Shown here piece by piece: positions 51,328 through 60,703 of a stretch of DNA of 64,000 nt. The stretch is from Lacticaseibacillus absianus. Its GTDB lineage: Bacteria; Bacillota; Bacilli; Lactobacillales; Lactobacillaceae. The DNA is taken from the NCBI RefSeq assembly GCF_013407595.1, contig NZ_JABEKX010000002.1, forward strand, positions 868,001 through 932,000. The letters are read 5' to 3'. The notes beneath the pieces are model-generated. The model was not told the origin of the DNA. It ran no database searches and saw only the letters and a list, made by a program, of their open reading frames with translations. Numbering within the stretch: position 1 is the stretch's first letter; each line of letters begins with the position of its first letter. A program made the position numbers and the translations under genes.

Positions 51328-53028
51328 TCACGCGCGCAGGCTCGCCTTCGTCTTCGCGGCCATCGCCAGCATCTCCGTCGCGTGCTCGATCGCCAGGTGG
51401 GTGACCTCTTCACCAGCCAGCATCCGCGCGATCTCGCGCACCCGCGCGGCGTGGTCGAGCTTGGCCACCGTGGTCGTGGTCCGCCCGCCAGCCACCCGCT
51501 TCTCGATCACATACTCGTGGTCGGACATCGCCGCGACCTGCGGCAGGTGGGTGATACACAACACCTGCGAGTTCATGGCGATCTGACTGATCTTGTTGGC
51601 GATCGCCTGTGCGACCCGGCCAGAGACGCCGGTATCGACCTCATCGAAGATGATGCTGGTCACGCCGTCCGTCTTCGCAAAGATCGTCTTTAGTGCCAGC
51701 ATGATCCGCGACAGTTCACCACCACTGGCGATGCGTGCGAGCGTCTTGGCCGCCTCGCCCGGGTTCGTCTGAATGTAAAATTCGACCGTGTCGAGCCCAT
51801 CGGCCCGCAGTTCCCCGGCCACCAGCGGCGTGAAGTGAACGGTGAACACCGTTTTGGCCATGTACAACGCGGCCAGCTGCTGGTGGATCGCTGCCGCCAA
51901 CGCATCGGCCGCCTTGACGCGGGCCGTGTGGATCGTCGCCCCCAGAGCCAAAAGCGCCTCGTGCTGGGCGGTGACGCGCTGGTCGAGCCCAGACGCGTCA
52001 GCCTCTGTCGCCTCCATGTCTGCGAGTTCGGCCGCCGCTTTTTGCCCGTACGCAATGACCGCCTCGACGGTGGCCCCGTACTTGCGCTCGAGCTGCGCAA
52101 TCAGATCCAGCCGCTTCTCAACGTCGTCTAGGCGCCCCTCATCCCACGACAGCTCATCGATCTGGCGAGACAGGTCTCCTTGGGCGTCTTGCAGGCCGTA
52201 ATACGCCGTTGCGATGGTGCTAGCGATGCTGTCAAACGCCGGATCGAGCGCCGCGACGCCTTGCATCTTCGCCATCGCCTGGGCGATCAGATCGAGGGGG
52301 TTGGCCTCTTCGTTGCTGAACAGCGCGTAGCTGTCGTTCAAGGCATCGGCGATCCGCTGATAATTCGCCAAGCGATCACGCTCGGCTGCCAACTGCTCGT
52401 CTTCGTTCGGTTGCAACGCCGCGCTTTGGATCTCACCGACTTGAAAGCGCAGCATATCCAGCCGCTGTGCCCACTCGCGTTCGTTAGCCTGCTTCTTGTG
52501 CAAGGCCGCCATGTCTTTGGTGTACGCAGCATAGGCCGTGTGGTACTCGGTCAATAACGGCGCGAGCGACGCGCCGGCGAACTGGTCCAGCAGGCCGAGG
52601 TGCGTCTCGGGATGGATCAGCTGCTGGTGCTCGTTTTGCCCGTGGATATCCACCAACGTCTCCCCAATCGCCCGCAGCGTGGCCGTGTTGACCAACGTGC
52701 CGTTGACGCGGCAGAGGTTGCGCCCCGTCGCGTAAAGTTCCCGGGCGAGCAGGACCGTCCCTTCATCTGGGGTCAGGCCGTATGTCGCCATCACCTCGGC
52801 CGTTCGCGGATTAGACGTCGCATCGAACAGCCCCTGCAGGCTGGCCTTCGCCGCGCCGGTGCGCACGAAATCCACGCTTCCGCGCCCGCCGGCAAGCAGG
52901 CTGACGGCGTCGATGATGATTGACTTCCCGGCGCCGGTCTCGCCGGTCAAGGCGGTCATCCCAGTCGTGAAGCTGAGTTCGAGGTCCTCAATGATCGCAA
53001 AATCGTGGATCGCGAGTTCTTGCAGCAT
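51328..53028 (-). CDS. recN: DNA repair protein RecN
   Basis: A 566-residue SMC-like ATPase acting early at double-strand breaks. N-terminal Walker A (GETGAGKSIIIDAV), two coiled-coil stretches (about 155-230 and 265-370), C-terminal signature IASGGELSRIMLALK and Walker B SIIFDEVDTGVSG. The start follows argR by one base, the conserved argR-recN order. Confidence 0.96.
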   Translation of the reverse strand: MLQELAIHDFAIIEDLELSFTTGMTALTGETGAGKSIIIDAVSLLAGGRGSVDFVRTGAAKASLQGLFDATSNPRTAEVMATYGLTPDEGTVLLARELYATGRNLCRVNGTLVNTATLRAIGETLVDIHGQNEHQQLIHPETHLGLLDQFAGASLAPLLTEYHTAYAAYTKDMAALHKKQANEREWAQRLDMLRFQVGEIQSAALQPNEDEQLAAERDRLANYQRIADALNDSYALFSNEEANPLDLIAQAMAKMQGVAALDPAFDSIASTIATAYYGLQDAQGDLSRQIDELSWDEGRLDDVEKRLDLIAQLERKYGATVEAVIAYGQKAAAELADMEATEADASGLDQRVTAQHEALLALGATIHTARVKAADALAAAIHQQLAALYMAKTVFTVHFTPLVAGELRADGLDTVEFYIQTNPGEAAKTLARIASGGELSRIMLALKTIFAKTDGVTSIIFDEVDTGVSGRVAQAIANKISQIAMNSQVLCITHLPQVAAMSDHEYVIEKRVAGGRTTTTVAKLDHAARVREIARMLAGEEVTHLAIEHATEMLAMAAKTKASLRA

Positions 53029-53029
53029 G

Positions 53030-53482
53030 TTATCCCACCATTCCGTCTAGCATCTTCAACACGGACTCCGCCTCATCTGCCCCGCGGCAGATCACCAGGA
53101 TCGCTGCATCGCCGGCGATCGAGGCGAAGATCCGCGGGTCCTCCAGCTGATCGATCAGTGTACCGACCGCCGGGGCGGTCCCAGGCGACATCACCAAGTG
53201 GACGAACTGCGCCATCACATCACCGCGCAGGTACGCCCCGGCCAGTGTCCGCCGCAACTTATCCAGCGGCGCCAATTGTTTTTCAGGTGGCAGGCTGTAC
53301 CGGTACTGCCCGTTAGCCATCGGCACCTTGACCAGCTGCATCTCCTTGATGTCGCGCGAGATCGTCGCCTGCGTAACGGGGATCCCTAAGGCGTCGAGCT
53401 TGGTCACGAACTCACCCTGCCGCTGGATCACGGTGTGCTCGACCAATCGCCGAATGTGCGCCTGACGTTCACTTTTTTGCAT
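53030..53482 (-). CDS. argR: Arginine repressor ArgR
   Basis: A 150-residue regulator. An N-terminal winged helix (RRLVEHTVIQRQGEFVTKLD, VTQATISRDIKEMQLVKVP) is followed by a C-terminal oligomerisation/arginine-binding domain. The motif that usually reads GTIAGDDT is here ASIAGDAAILVI, so the second Asp and the Thr are absent and arginine affinity may be altered. An ARG-box-like site lies upstream (53547-53562), suggesting autoregulation. Coupled to recN downstream. Confidence 0.93.
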   Translation of the reverse strand: MQKSERQAHIRRLVEHTVIQRQGEFVTKLDALGIPVTQATISRDIKEMQLVKVPMANGQYRYSLPPEKQLAPLDKLRRTLAGAYLRGDVMAQFVHLVMSPGTAPAVGTLIDQLEDPRIFASIAGDAAILVICRGADEAESVLKMLDGMVG

Positions 53483-53546
53483 ATTGCCACCTGCTTTCCG
53501 TATCTATACCCGTAGTCTAACGCATTTTGCATGTTCATGCTAGTTT

Positions 53547-53562
53547 AATGAATAGATATGCA
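53547..53562 (-). promoter_or_regulatory. Candidate ARG box upstream of argR
   Basis: AATGAATAGATATGCA resembles the Gram-positive ARG-box pattern (TGAATAAAAATGCA). It lies 65-80 nt before argR. The promoter hexamers here are not clear. Confidence 0.4.
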
Positions 53563-53607
53563 GATACGAAAAAAAGGCCCACCCGCCACGGCGAGACCTC
53601 GATGGGG

Positions 53608-54432
53608 TCAGTGCCCCGGACGCAGCTCCGCGTAGGCACGCGCCAGCGTCTCTTTGACGGAGACGGACTCGGCGCGCACGCCAGGCACCGTGGCCGCGTT
53701 TTGCAGGTGGATCAAAAACTCGATGTTGCCTTCGCCCCCCTTGATCGGGCTGAAGTCCAACCCGAGGACGTTGTATCCGGTCGCCAGGGCGAAGTCGACG
53801 ATCATGGTCAACACGTCTTCGTGCACTTTAGGATCACGCACGATCCCTTTTTTGCCGACATTGGCCGGACCGGCTTCGAACTGGGGCTTGATCAGTGCAA
53901 CGGCGTGTCCGCCCGGGGCCAGGATCGGCTTCAGCGGCGGCAGGATCAGACGCAGGGAGATGAAGGAGACGTCGGTCATTGCGAACTCGACGGGGCCGGC
54001 CGTGAAGTCCGCCGGCTTGCTGTAGCGGAAGTTCACGCGTTCCATCACGGTGACCCGCGGATCCTCGCGCAGCTTCCACGCCAGTTGGTTGTACCCGACG
54101 TCAAGCGCATAGCTACGCTTGGCCCCGTGCTGCAGCGCGACGTCGGTGAACCCACCGGTGGAGGCGCCGATATCAAGCACAGTTTTGTCGGTCAAGTCGA
54201 GCGCAAACACGTCCAGCGCCTTAGCGAGCTTGAGCCCGCCACGACTGACATACGGCATCACCTTGCCCTTGACGTGCAGGACCGCATCGGCCGCGATCTT
54301 GACGCCGGGCTTGTCCAGCCGCTCATTGTTCTGGTCGTACACTTCGCCCGCCATCACGGCGCGCTTGGCCTGCTCGCGGGAGGTGAACAACCCCTGCTCG
54401 ACTAGCAGCACATCTACTCGTTCTTTTGCCAT
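53608..54432 (-). CDS. tlyA: TlyA-family rRNA methyltransferase / hemolysin-like protein
   Basis: A 274-residue protein with an N-terminal S4 RNA-binding domain (RVDVLLVEQGLFTSREQAKRAVMAGEV) and a C-terminal FtsJ-type methyltransferase (VLDIGASTGGFTDVALQHGA, LIKPQFEAG). In mycobacteria TlyA 2'-O-methylates rRNA; the Firmicutes homologue (YqxC) is less defined. It lies between ispA and argR, the usual order. A weak stem with seven T follows the stop. Confidence 0.92.
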   Translation of the reverse strand: MAKERVDVLLVEQGLFTSREQAKRAVMAGEVYDQNNERLDKPGVKIAADAVLHVKGKVMPYVSRGGLKLAKALDVFALDLTDKTVLDIGASTGGFTDVALQHGAKRSYALDVGYNQLAWKLREDPRVTVMERVNFRYSKPADFTAGPVEFAMTDVSFISLRLILPPLKPILAPGGHAVALIKPQFEAGPANVGKKGIVRDPKVHEDVLTMIVDFALATGYNVLGLDFSPIKGGEGNIEFLIHLQNAATVPGVRAESVSVKETLARAYAELRPGH

Positions 54433-54488
54433 GTTACTCCTTATACTTAGTCAGCCGTTGCCCTGAGGCGACCCATCAGCCAGGTGCG

Positions 54489-55346
54489 TCAGTCAAAATA
54501 CGTCAGAAACGCGCGCAGCTGGGGGGCCGCGACGCTGAGGTGGCTGAGCGCATCCCGCGCCATCATCAACTGGGTGGCCAGCGCCTTTTGCGCATCGGCC
54601 ATCCCCATGATCGCCGGAAACGTTGCCTTGTCGGCCGCCACGTCCTTATTGGCCGTTTTGCCCAGCTCTGCAGTCGACTTGGTCACATCGTTGAGGTCGT
54701 CTTGGATCTGAAACGCGAGCCCAAACGCTTGCGCGAATTTGCGCAGGGCGACGGCATCATAGGCGTCGGCCGCGACCAGATCGGCGCCCATCATCACTGC
54801 ACACTCGATCAGCGCACCGGTCTTCAGTGCCTGCAACAACCGCAGATGCGCGATGTCGAGGTGATGATGCTCGCCGTCCATGTCCATCACTTGGCCCGCG
54901 ACCATACCGTTGGCGCCGACCGCCTGCGCGAACCGTTGCGTGAGCGCGACGACGGTTGCCGCCGGGGCCTCGGTCTGCGCGAGCATCGCGAAAGCCTCGC
55001 TTTGCAGCGCATCCCCCGCGAGGATCGCGAGTGCGTCGCCGAACTGCCGGTGATTGGTCGGCTTGCCGCGACGCAGGTCATCGTTGTCCATTGCCGGCAA
55101 GTCGTCGTGGATCAGCGAGTACGTGTGCAGATACTCGAGCGCCGCGGCAGCCGGAAGCGCCTGCTCAACGTCCCCGCCGAAGCTATCAACGGTCACCAGC
55201 AGCAGCAACGGCCGCAACCGCTTGCCCCCTGCGAATAGTGAGTAGCGCATCGCGTCTTGTAAGTGCTGGTTCGCGATCGCGCCGAGCCGAGCCGCCATCG
55301 TCGCCTCGATCAGTGGGATGAACGTCTGCGTGCGGGCCTCAAGCAT
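54489..55346 (-). CDS. ispA: Geranylgeranyl/farnesyl diphosphate synthase (IspA type)
   Basis: A 285-residue all-helical trans-prenyltransferase making farnesyl diphosphate for undecaprenyl carrier lipid. First Asp-rich motif LIHDDLPAMDNDDLRRG and second FQIQDDLNDV, with GGKRLRPLL upstream. The ATG at 55346 overlaps the xseB stop; an alternative ATG two codons earlier (55352) is possible, as neither has a strong ribosome-binding site. Confidence 0.94.
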   Translation of the reverse strand: MLEARTQTFIPLIEATMAARLGAIANQHLQDAMRYSLFAGGKRLRPLLLLVTVDSFGGDVEQALPAAAALEYLHTYSLIHDDLPAMDNDDLRRGKPTNHRQFGDALAILAGDALQSEAFAMLAQTEAPAATVVALTQRFAQAVGANGMVAGQVMDMDGEHHHLDIAHLRLLQALKTGALIECAVMMGADLVAADAYDAVALRKFAQAFGLAFQIQDDLNDVTKSTAELGKTANKDVAADKATFPAIMGMADAQKALATQLMMARDALSHLSVAAPQLRAFLTYFD

Positions 55347-55566
55347 TGCCATCCGGCGCAAAGTCGACCGTCGTGCCGTCCTCCTTGACCATCTGCGTGA
55401 CGGTTTGCTCTGCAGTCTTCAGCGTCGCCTCGAGTTGCTTACTCAGGGTCACGCCGCGCTTGAACTGGTCGAGCGCCTCTTCTAGGGGCACGTTGCCCTG
55501 CTCCAGATTGGCGACGATCTGCTCGAGTTGGGCGAGGTTCTGTTCAAAAGTCGGTTCTTCAGCCAT
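55339..55566 (-). CDS. xseB: Exodeoxyribonuclease VII small subunit
   Basis: A 75-residue helical-hairpin protein (FEQNLAQLEQIVANLEQGNV, LEEALDQFKRGVTLSKQLE), normal length. It binds several-fold to XseA. The gene lies 2 nt after xseA and overlaps ispA. Confidence 0.95.
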   Translation of the reverse strand: MAEEPTFEQNLAQLEQIVANLEQGNVPLEEALDQFKRGVTLSKQLEATLKTAEQTVTQMVKEDGTTVDFAPDGNA

Positions 55567-55568
55567 AG

Positions 55569-56903
55569 TTACTTCCTTTCTGCGATCACGACCGGGACAT
55601 CCCCATCGCTCACATGGATCGAAGCCTGCGCGCCGGGGACGAAGTCCTGGGTCCGGCTCAGCATCTTGCCGTCTACATCGGTCACATAACTATACCCACG
55701 CCCCAGGATCTTGAGCGGGCTCAGGTGGTCCAGTGACTCGACCGCCGCCCCGAAGGTCTGGCGCCGGGTCGCGACCAGCCCCTGCACCGCCCGGATCAAC
55801 CGCGCGCGGTCGGCCGCGAGCGTCTGCTGCGCCGTGGTCACGCGGACCGCAAGCTGTCGCGGTCGCAACTGCGCCTGCGCGACGGCGACCCGCCGCGCCT
55901 GCCCGTCCAGCTGGGCGCGCATACGCTCGCCCAACCGCGTGGTCAGCAGGTCGACTTGTTGTGCGTACTGGTCATACAACCGCGTCGGCTGCGTCAGCAC
56001 AACGCTGCGTTGCGCGTGACGCAACCGATCCGTCTGGGCCTGCAGTCGGTTGCGCATCGCTGTGACCAACCGCAGCCGGTCTTCCGTGATGCGATCCAGC
56101 GCATCGACCAGCGTGATCGGGGTGACGAGCTCGGCGGCAGCTGTCGGCGTTGCGGCGCGGTGATCCGCGATGAAGTCGGTGATCGTGGTATCTGTCTCGT
56201 GACCCACCGAGCTGACGATCGGCATCGGCATCTCGACGAGCGCCCGCGCAACGCGCTCCTCGTTGAACGGCCACAGGTCTTCGATCGACCCGCCGCCGCG
56301 CCCGATGATCAAGGCGTCAAAGCCGCCCATGCGCCGGATCCGCTCGAGTTGCGCGACGATACTGTCAGCGGCCTGGTCACCCTGCACAACGGCGGGAAAC
56401 AGCGTCAGCTGCAGGATCGGGTAGCGCCGCGCAACCGTCGTCCGGATGTCTTGGATCACCGCCCCACTCGGACTGGTGATCACAGCCACTCGGCGGGGGA
56501 ACAACGGCAGCGGCCGCTGGTTACGGGTGAAGAGCCCTTCCGCGCCGAGCTTCTCTTTCAGTTGTGCCAACGCCTGATACAAGGCCCCGACCCCATCCGG
56601 CTCCATCGAGTCGATAACGATCTGGTATTGCCCCGAGGCGTTATATAACGTGATCCGGCCGGTAACACGTACCTTCATCCCTTCTTCGGGGCGAAAGCGC
56701 AACTTGGCGAAGGCCGGTTTGAACATGACCGCCGAGATCTTCGCGTGATCATCCTTCAGGGAAAAATACTGATGCCCCGGACGCAGCCGGAAGTTCGAGA
56801 TCTCCCCGGTCAAAAACACCCGCGCCAAGTAGGGATCGAGGTCAAATTTGCGGCGCAGATACTGCGTCAGCGCGCTGACTGATAGATAATCTGATTCAGG
56901 CAT
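55569..56903 (-). CDS. xseA: Exodeoxyribonuclease VII large subunit
   Basis: A 444-residue nuclease: N-terminal OB-fold (VFLTGEISNFRLRPGHQYFS), catalytic domain with TSPSGAVIQDI, IGRGGGSIEDLWPFNEE and SSVGHETDTTITDFIAD, and a C-terminal coiled coil. It degrades single-stranded DNA. It overlaps folD by 8 nt. Confidence 0.96.
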   Translation of the reverse strand: MPESDYLSVSALTQYLRRKFDLDPYLARVFLTGEISNFRLRPGHQYFSLKDDHAKISAVMFKPAFAKLRFRPEEGMKVRVTGRITLYNASGQYQIVIDSMEPDGVGALYQALAQLKEKLGAEGLFTRNQRPLPLFPRRVAVITSPSGAVIQDIRTTVARRYPILQLTLFPAVVQGDQAADSIVAQLERIRRMGGFDALIIGRGGGSIEDLWPFNEERVARALVEMPMPIVSSVGHETDTTITDFIADHRAATPTAAAELVTPITLVDALDRITEDRLRLVTAMRNRLQAQTDRLRHAQRSVVLTQPTRLYDQYAQQVDLLTTRLGERMRAQLDGQARRVAVAQAQLRPRQLAVRVTTAQQTLAADRARLIRAVQGLVATRRQTFGAAVESLDHLSPLKILGRGYSYVTDVDGKMLSRTQDFVPGAQASIHVSDGDVPVVIAERK

Positions 56904-57747
56904 GCACTCGCCTCTTTGCTAATTCGACAGTCTGCATCATCAGCGCCGCGATCGTCATCGGACCAACGCCGCCCGGGACCGGCGTGATCGCCCCAGCGAT
57001 CGGCGCAACACTCGCGTAATCAACGTCTCCGACCAGCTTGCCGGCCGCGTTGCGATCCATCCCGACATCGATCACCACTGCGCCTGGCTTGACCATGTCT
57101 GCGGTGATGAACTCCGGCACGCCTGTCGCGACCACGAGCAGGTCGGCCTGGCGCGTCACCGCCGCCAGGTCGCGGGTCTTGCTGTGGGCGATCGTGACGG
57201 TCGCATTATGATTCAGCAACAGCCCCGCCATCGGCCGCCCAACGATGTTGGAGCGCCCGACGATCACGGCGTTCATCCCTGTCACGTCTAGCCCATAATG
57301 CGCGAGTAGCGCCATGATCCCGTAAGGCGTCGAGGCGACGACCCCTGGTGTGTGGGTCCACAGGCGCCCGACATTGACCGGATGAAAGCCATCGACATCC
57401 TTGTTCGGGTCGATCGCTTCGATCACCGTGTCTGCGTCGATCTGCGGCGGTAGTGGCAGCTGAACCAAGATTCCGTCGACTGTGGGGTCCTGGTTCAGGC
57501 GCGCGATCACGTCTAGGAGCGCGGCCTGCGTCGTGGTCGCCGGTAAGGTCTCTTTGATCGACCGGATGCCGAGGCTCTCGGCGCGACGCTGCTTGTTACG
57601 TACGTAGATCGCGCTGGCTGGGTCATCGCCCACCAGCACCACGGCCAGCCCCGGGGTCACCCCTTGGCTGCGTAAGTCGCTCACCGTCTGGGCAAGTGTC
57701 GTCATCAACGTGTTGGCCGTCTGTTTCCCGTCAAGAATCGTCGTCAT
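56896..57747 (-). CDS. folD: Bifunctional methylene-THF dehydrogenase/cyclohydrolase FolD
   Basis: A 283-residue enzyme supplying 10-formyl-THF for purines and Fmt. Motifs: SAIYVRNKQRRAESLGI, GILVQLPLPPQID, IDPNKDVDGFHPVNVGRLW, VIVGRSNIVGRPM, PVPGGVGPMTIA. Strong GAGGAGG before the ATG. First gene of folD-xseA-xseB-ispA-tlyA-argR-recN. Confidence 0.97.
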   Translation of the reverse strand: MTTILDGKQTANTLMTTLAQTVSDLRSQGVTPGLAVVLVGDDPASAIYVRNKQRRAESLGIRSIKETLPATTTQAALLDVIARLNQDPTVDGILVQLPLPPQIDADTVIEAIDPNKDVDGFHPVNVGRLWTHTPGVVASTPYGIMALLAHYGLDVTGMNAVIVGRSNIVGRPMAGLLLNHNATVTIAHSKTRDLAAVTRQADLLVVATGVPEFITADMVKPGAVVIDVGMDRNAAGKLVGDVDYASVAPIAGAITPVPGGVGPMTIAALMMQTVELAKRRVHA

Positions 57748-57766
57748 GTGTCGTCCTCCTCAGGCT

Positions 57767-57796
57767 ATTATAAAGGATATGCTGTGTCTGTACCAA
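57767..57796 (-). promoter_or_regulatory. folD operon promoter
   Basis: -35 TTGGTA (57791-57796), 18 bp, perfect -10 TATAAT (57767-57772) on the minus strand. Confidence 0.7.
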
Positions 57797-57812
57797 AAAA
57801 TAAATAATAGGG

Positions 57813-57862
57813 CAAAAATGCGAAAGGGACCCGGGACAGCAGCGAACGTGTCCCAGGTCCTT
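57813..57862 (-). terminator. nusB terminator
   Basis: A long stem of about 14 bp with a wobble and a bulge (57824-57838 with 57849-57862), then GCATTTTTG on the minus strand. Confidence 0.7.
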
Positions 57863-57917
57863 GCGCGTATCTGATAATGCCTCACGGGCGTGCCCTCACC
57901 GCCACACCCGCTTGCGA

Positions 57918-58313
57918 TCAGGCCTTGACGTACTGGCCCAAGATGCCATTCACGAACTTCGCGGCTTGGTCATCGCTGTACTTCTTCGCCAACTCGATCG
58001 CTTCGTTGACCGCCACCTTGTCCGGGAGGTCGGGTTCGTATTGGACCTCGTACAGGCCCAACCGAAGAACGACCAGATCCGGCCGCGTCAGCCGGTCTAA
58101 GCGCCAACCCGCTTTGAGCTTGCCGGTGATCGCAGCGTCGAGCTCTGCCTCATGGGCAAGCACGCCGTCGATCAGCGCGACCATGTAGTCACTGGCGACT
58201 TGGTCATCGCCGAGCACGTCCTGGTAGACCTGCTCACGGTCGGCTTCCGGGTTGCCATCCAAGGCGAACAGGGCCTTGAACGCCGCTTCCCGAGATTCAT
58301 GTCTGCCTATCAT
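57918..58313 (-). CDS. nusB: Transcription antitermination factor NusB
   Basis: A 131-residue all-helical protein with ESREAAFKALFALD at the N-terminus, RPDLVVLRLGLYEVQYEPD, and NEAIELAKKYSDDQAAKFVNGIL at the C-terminus. It acts with NusE/S10 in rRNA antitermination. It overlaps the Asp23-type gene upstream by 4 nt. Confidence 0.96.
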   Translation of the reverse strand: MIGRHESREAAFKALFALDGNPEADREQVYQDVLGDDQVASDYMVALIDGVLAHEAELDAAITGKLKAGWRLDRLTRPDLVVLRLGLYEVQYEPDLPDKVAVNEAIELAKKYSDDQAAKFVNGILGQYVKA

Positions 58314-58750
58314 GCGTCGTCTTCCTCGGTTTCGTTGTCGTCGTCTTTGAACAGGTCATCTGGGTCGATCTTCGCCGTTTTTTCCGGCACGACGCCCACC
58401 ACGTGCACGTTGACCTCATCCAAGGTGAGATCTGTCATGAAGAGCAACTGTTCCCGCAGCGTCTCCTGCATGGCCAAGGCCACCTTCGGCACGGCGACCC
58501 CGTAGTCGAGGTAGACGTACACGTCTGCGGTCAGCCGCTCGCCGTCCACGGTCAGGGCCACCCCTTTACCATGGTTGGCGCGGCCGAACCACTCATTGAT
58601 CGAGCTGGTGAGGCTCCCACGCATCTGGTAGACACCGTCGACCGACACCGCGGCAATGCCCAAGATGACCTCCAAGACCTCTGGGACGATCTCGATCGTC
58701 CCTTGCGCATCCGTGCGGTTGGCAAGTATGATATTCGTTTCTTCAGCCAT
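58310..58750 (-). CDS. yqhY: Asp23/Gls24 family protein (YqhY-like)
   Basis: A 146-residue Asp23 protein (IEIVPEVLEVILGIAAVSVD, VYVYLDYGVAVPKVALAMQE, VNVHVVGV) with a very acidic tail (DDLFKDDDNETEEDDA). In Bacillus YqhY modulates acetyl-CoA carboxylase activity. It lies upstream of nusB as in Bacillus (there with accBC, absent here). Second Asp23 protein in the window. Confidence 0.92.
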   Translation of the reverse strand: MAEETNIILANRTDAQGTIEIVPEVLEVILGIAAVSVDGVYQMRGSLTSSINEWFGRANHGKGVALTVDGERLTADVYVYLDYGVAVPKVALAMQETLREQLLFMTDLTLDEVNVHVVGVVPEKTAKIDPDDLFKDDDNETEEDDA

Positions 58751-58795
58751 TAGGCATCCTCCTCATATCCGTGTGCGTCGTCACCTCTGCGCGCG

Positions 58796-59353
58796 CTAGG
58801 CGCGCGAGATGTAACTGCCGTCTTGCGTGTTGATCGTCAAGACGTCCCCTTCATTGACGAAAAACGGAACGTTGACGACCAACCCGGTCTCCATCGTCGC
58901 CGGCTTCGTTCCACCGCTGCTGGTGTTCCCGCGCACGCCCGGCTCGGTCGCGGCGACCGCCAGATCGACCGTGTTCGGCACTTCGACCCCCAGGGTCTCA
59001 CTGCCGTGCATCATGATCTTGACGGCCATGTTTTCCTTCATGTACTTGAGCTCGTCGCGGATCTCATCCCCCGGCAGGGTCAGTTGGTCGTAGCTTTCCA
59101 TGTCCATAAACACATAGGAATCCCCGTCAGCGTACAGGTACTGCATCGTCTTGGTGTCGATCTGGGCTTTTTCGACCTTTTCAGTGGAGCGGAAGGTCTT
59201 CTCCTGAACGGCCCCCGTGCGCAGGTTCTTCAGCGTCGAGCGAACGAACGCAGACCCTTTCCCCGGCTTGACGTGCTGAAATTCAACGATCCGCCAAAGA
59301 CCGCCTTCTACTTCGATCGTCAAGCCGTTTTTAAAGTCGTTTACAGAAATCAT
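58796..59353 (-). CDS. efp: Elongation factor P
   Basis: A 185-residue EF-P with three beta domains. Domain I carries the tip loop [16 protein letters not shown] with the conserved Lys that is modified in other bacteria; domain III ends [13 protein letters not shown]. It relieves stalling at proline runs. GGAGG precedes the ATG. Confidence 0.97.
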   Translation of the reverse strand: MISVNDFKNGLTIEVEGGLWRIVEFQHVKPGKGSAFVRSTLKNLRTGAVQEKTFRSTEKVEKAQIDTKTMQYLYADGDSYVFMDMESYDQLTLPGDEIRDELKYMKENMAVKIMMHGSETLGVEVPNTVDLAVAATEPGVRGNTSSGGTKPATMETGLVVNVPFFVNEGDVLTINTQDGSYISRA

Positions 59354-59389
59354 TATGGTTCCTCCATTGTCGTTTGTCCATTACCTCTA

Positions 59390-59418
59390 ACTATATCAAT
59401 CTCCACCGGGTCGCGCAA
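59390..59418 (-). promoter_or_regulatory. efp promoter
   Basis: -35 TTGCGC (59413-59418), 17 bp, -10 TATAGT (59390-59395) on the minus strand. Confidence 0.6.
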
Positions 59419-59534
59419 CCGCGCCGTCAAGGTCTTGGCGGCAGGTCAGCCAAGCGGTGAATCGGATCAATGGAGTTGCGGGTGTCCCCGCTCATTCGCG
59501 GTCTGCCCGCACTGGGGGCCGCTGCGTGCTGTTA

Positions 59535-60614
59535 TCAATCGCTCACCTTCACTACCAAGATCTCAGCTGGCGCCGGCGTGCTCAGCAACTGGGCCCCATC
59601 TGCCGTGATCAGCAGGTCATCTTCAATGCGGACGCCACCGATGCCAGGCAAGTAGATCCCAGGTTCGTTCGTCTCAACGTTGCCTGGCACCTGACCGACT
59701 TGGTTGTAGACGCCCCAAGCGCCAGGGCCTTCGTGGATCGACAGACCAATCCCGTGCCCAGTGCCGTGGCCAAAGTACTGCCCATAACCGGCAGCGTCGA
59801 TGAACCCGTGCGCGCAATCGTTGATCGCTCGGCCAGTCACCCCCGGGGCCATCAGTGCGGTGACCCTCGCGTTCGCCGCGTACACGACCTTGTAGATGGC
59901 CCGGATCTGCGGATCCGGCTCACCGACCGCAAACGTCCGGGTCAGGTCGGACATATAGCCGTGATAGACACAGCCCCAATCTAGCGTGACCACGTCTCCA
60001 GCCTCGATCACCTTGTCTGTCGCCGCCCCATGTGGCATCGCTGAGCGCGCCCCGCTGGCGACGATCGTCTCAAAAGATGGGCCAGAGGCCCCGAGCTGGC
60101 GCATATAAACCTCAAGGTCCAGCGCCACAGCCGCCTCAGTCATCCCCGGCTGGATTGTTGCCAGCACGTGCTGATAACCGGCCTCTGCGATCTCGATCGC
60201 CCGCTGGATCAGCGCGAGCTCCGTTGCGTCTTTGACCTCACGCAGCTGGGCGACCAAATTCGTCGTCGCGATCCACTCGACGGTCGCCGGAAGCTTCGCG
60301 TACGCCGCGTACACCAGCGTCTCGGCCTCAAACCCGATCCGGTGCAGCGCGTGTGTCGTCGCCAGCGTGCCGGCTTCTGCGAGCACACCGGCCTGGTGCA
60401 AGACCATCTCCGCGTTCGTGACCTCGACTTTGACCTGCTCCGTGAAGCGGGAATCCGTGATCAACCACGCGTGCGTCGCGCTGACCAACAGCGCGCTCTC
60501 TTCACCGGTGAAACCGGTCAGGTACGTGATATTCGTCGCATCGGTGACGAGCATCGCATCTAGTTCTTGCGTCTGCAGCTTCGCCTGCAGGTGCTGTAAT
60601 CGTTCGTTTGCCAT
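59535..60614 (-). CDS. pepP: M24-family Xaa-Pro aminopeptidase/dipeptidase
   Basis: A 359-residue creatinase-fold metallopeptidase: N-terminal domain about 1-130, then the pita-bread domain with metal ligands in TLDWGCVYHGYMSDLTRTF, GHGTGHGIGLSIHEGP, NEPGIYLPG and GVRIEDDL. It cleaves N-terminal residues linked to proline, useful with Opp-imported peptides. The gene is upstream of efp, the usual pair. Confidence 0.93.
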   Translation of the reverse strand: MANERLQHLQAKLQTQELDAMLVTDATNITYLTGFTGEESALLVSATHAWLITDSRFTEQVKVEVTNAEMVLHQAGVLAEAGTLATTHALHRIGFEAETLVYAAYAKLPATVEWIATTNLVAQLREVKDATELALIQRAIEIAEAGYQHVLATIQPGMTEAAVALDLEVYMRQLGASGPSFETIVASGARSAMPHGAATDKVIEAGDVVTLDWGCVYHGYMSDLTRTFAVGEPDPQIRAIYKVVYAANARVTALMAPGVTGRAINDCAHGFIDAAGYGQYFGHGTGHGIGLSIHEGPGAWGVYNQVGQVPGNVETNEPGIYLPGIGGVRIEDDLLITADGAQLLSTPAPAEILVVKVSD

Positions 60615-60670
60615 AGTGATCCCTCCGTGATGGCGGTGGTGGGACCGGAGTCACTCACCCTTGGTCGGTC

Positions 60671-60695
60671 AAAAAAACGCCCCGTGACCGGGGCG
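60671..60695 (-). terminator. rpmA terminator
   Basis: CGCCCCG pairs with CGGGGCG (60678-60684 with 60689-60695), then seven T on the minus strand. Confidence 0.9.
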
Positions 60696-60703
60696 CCTTT
60701 GTG

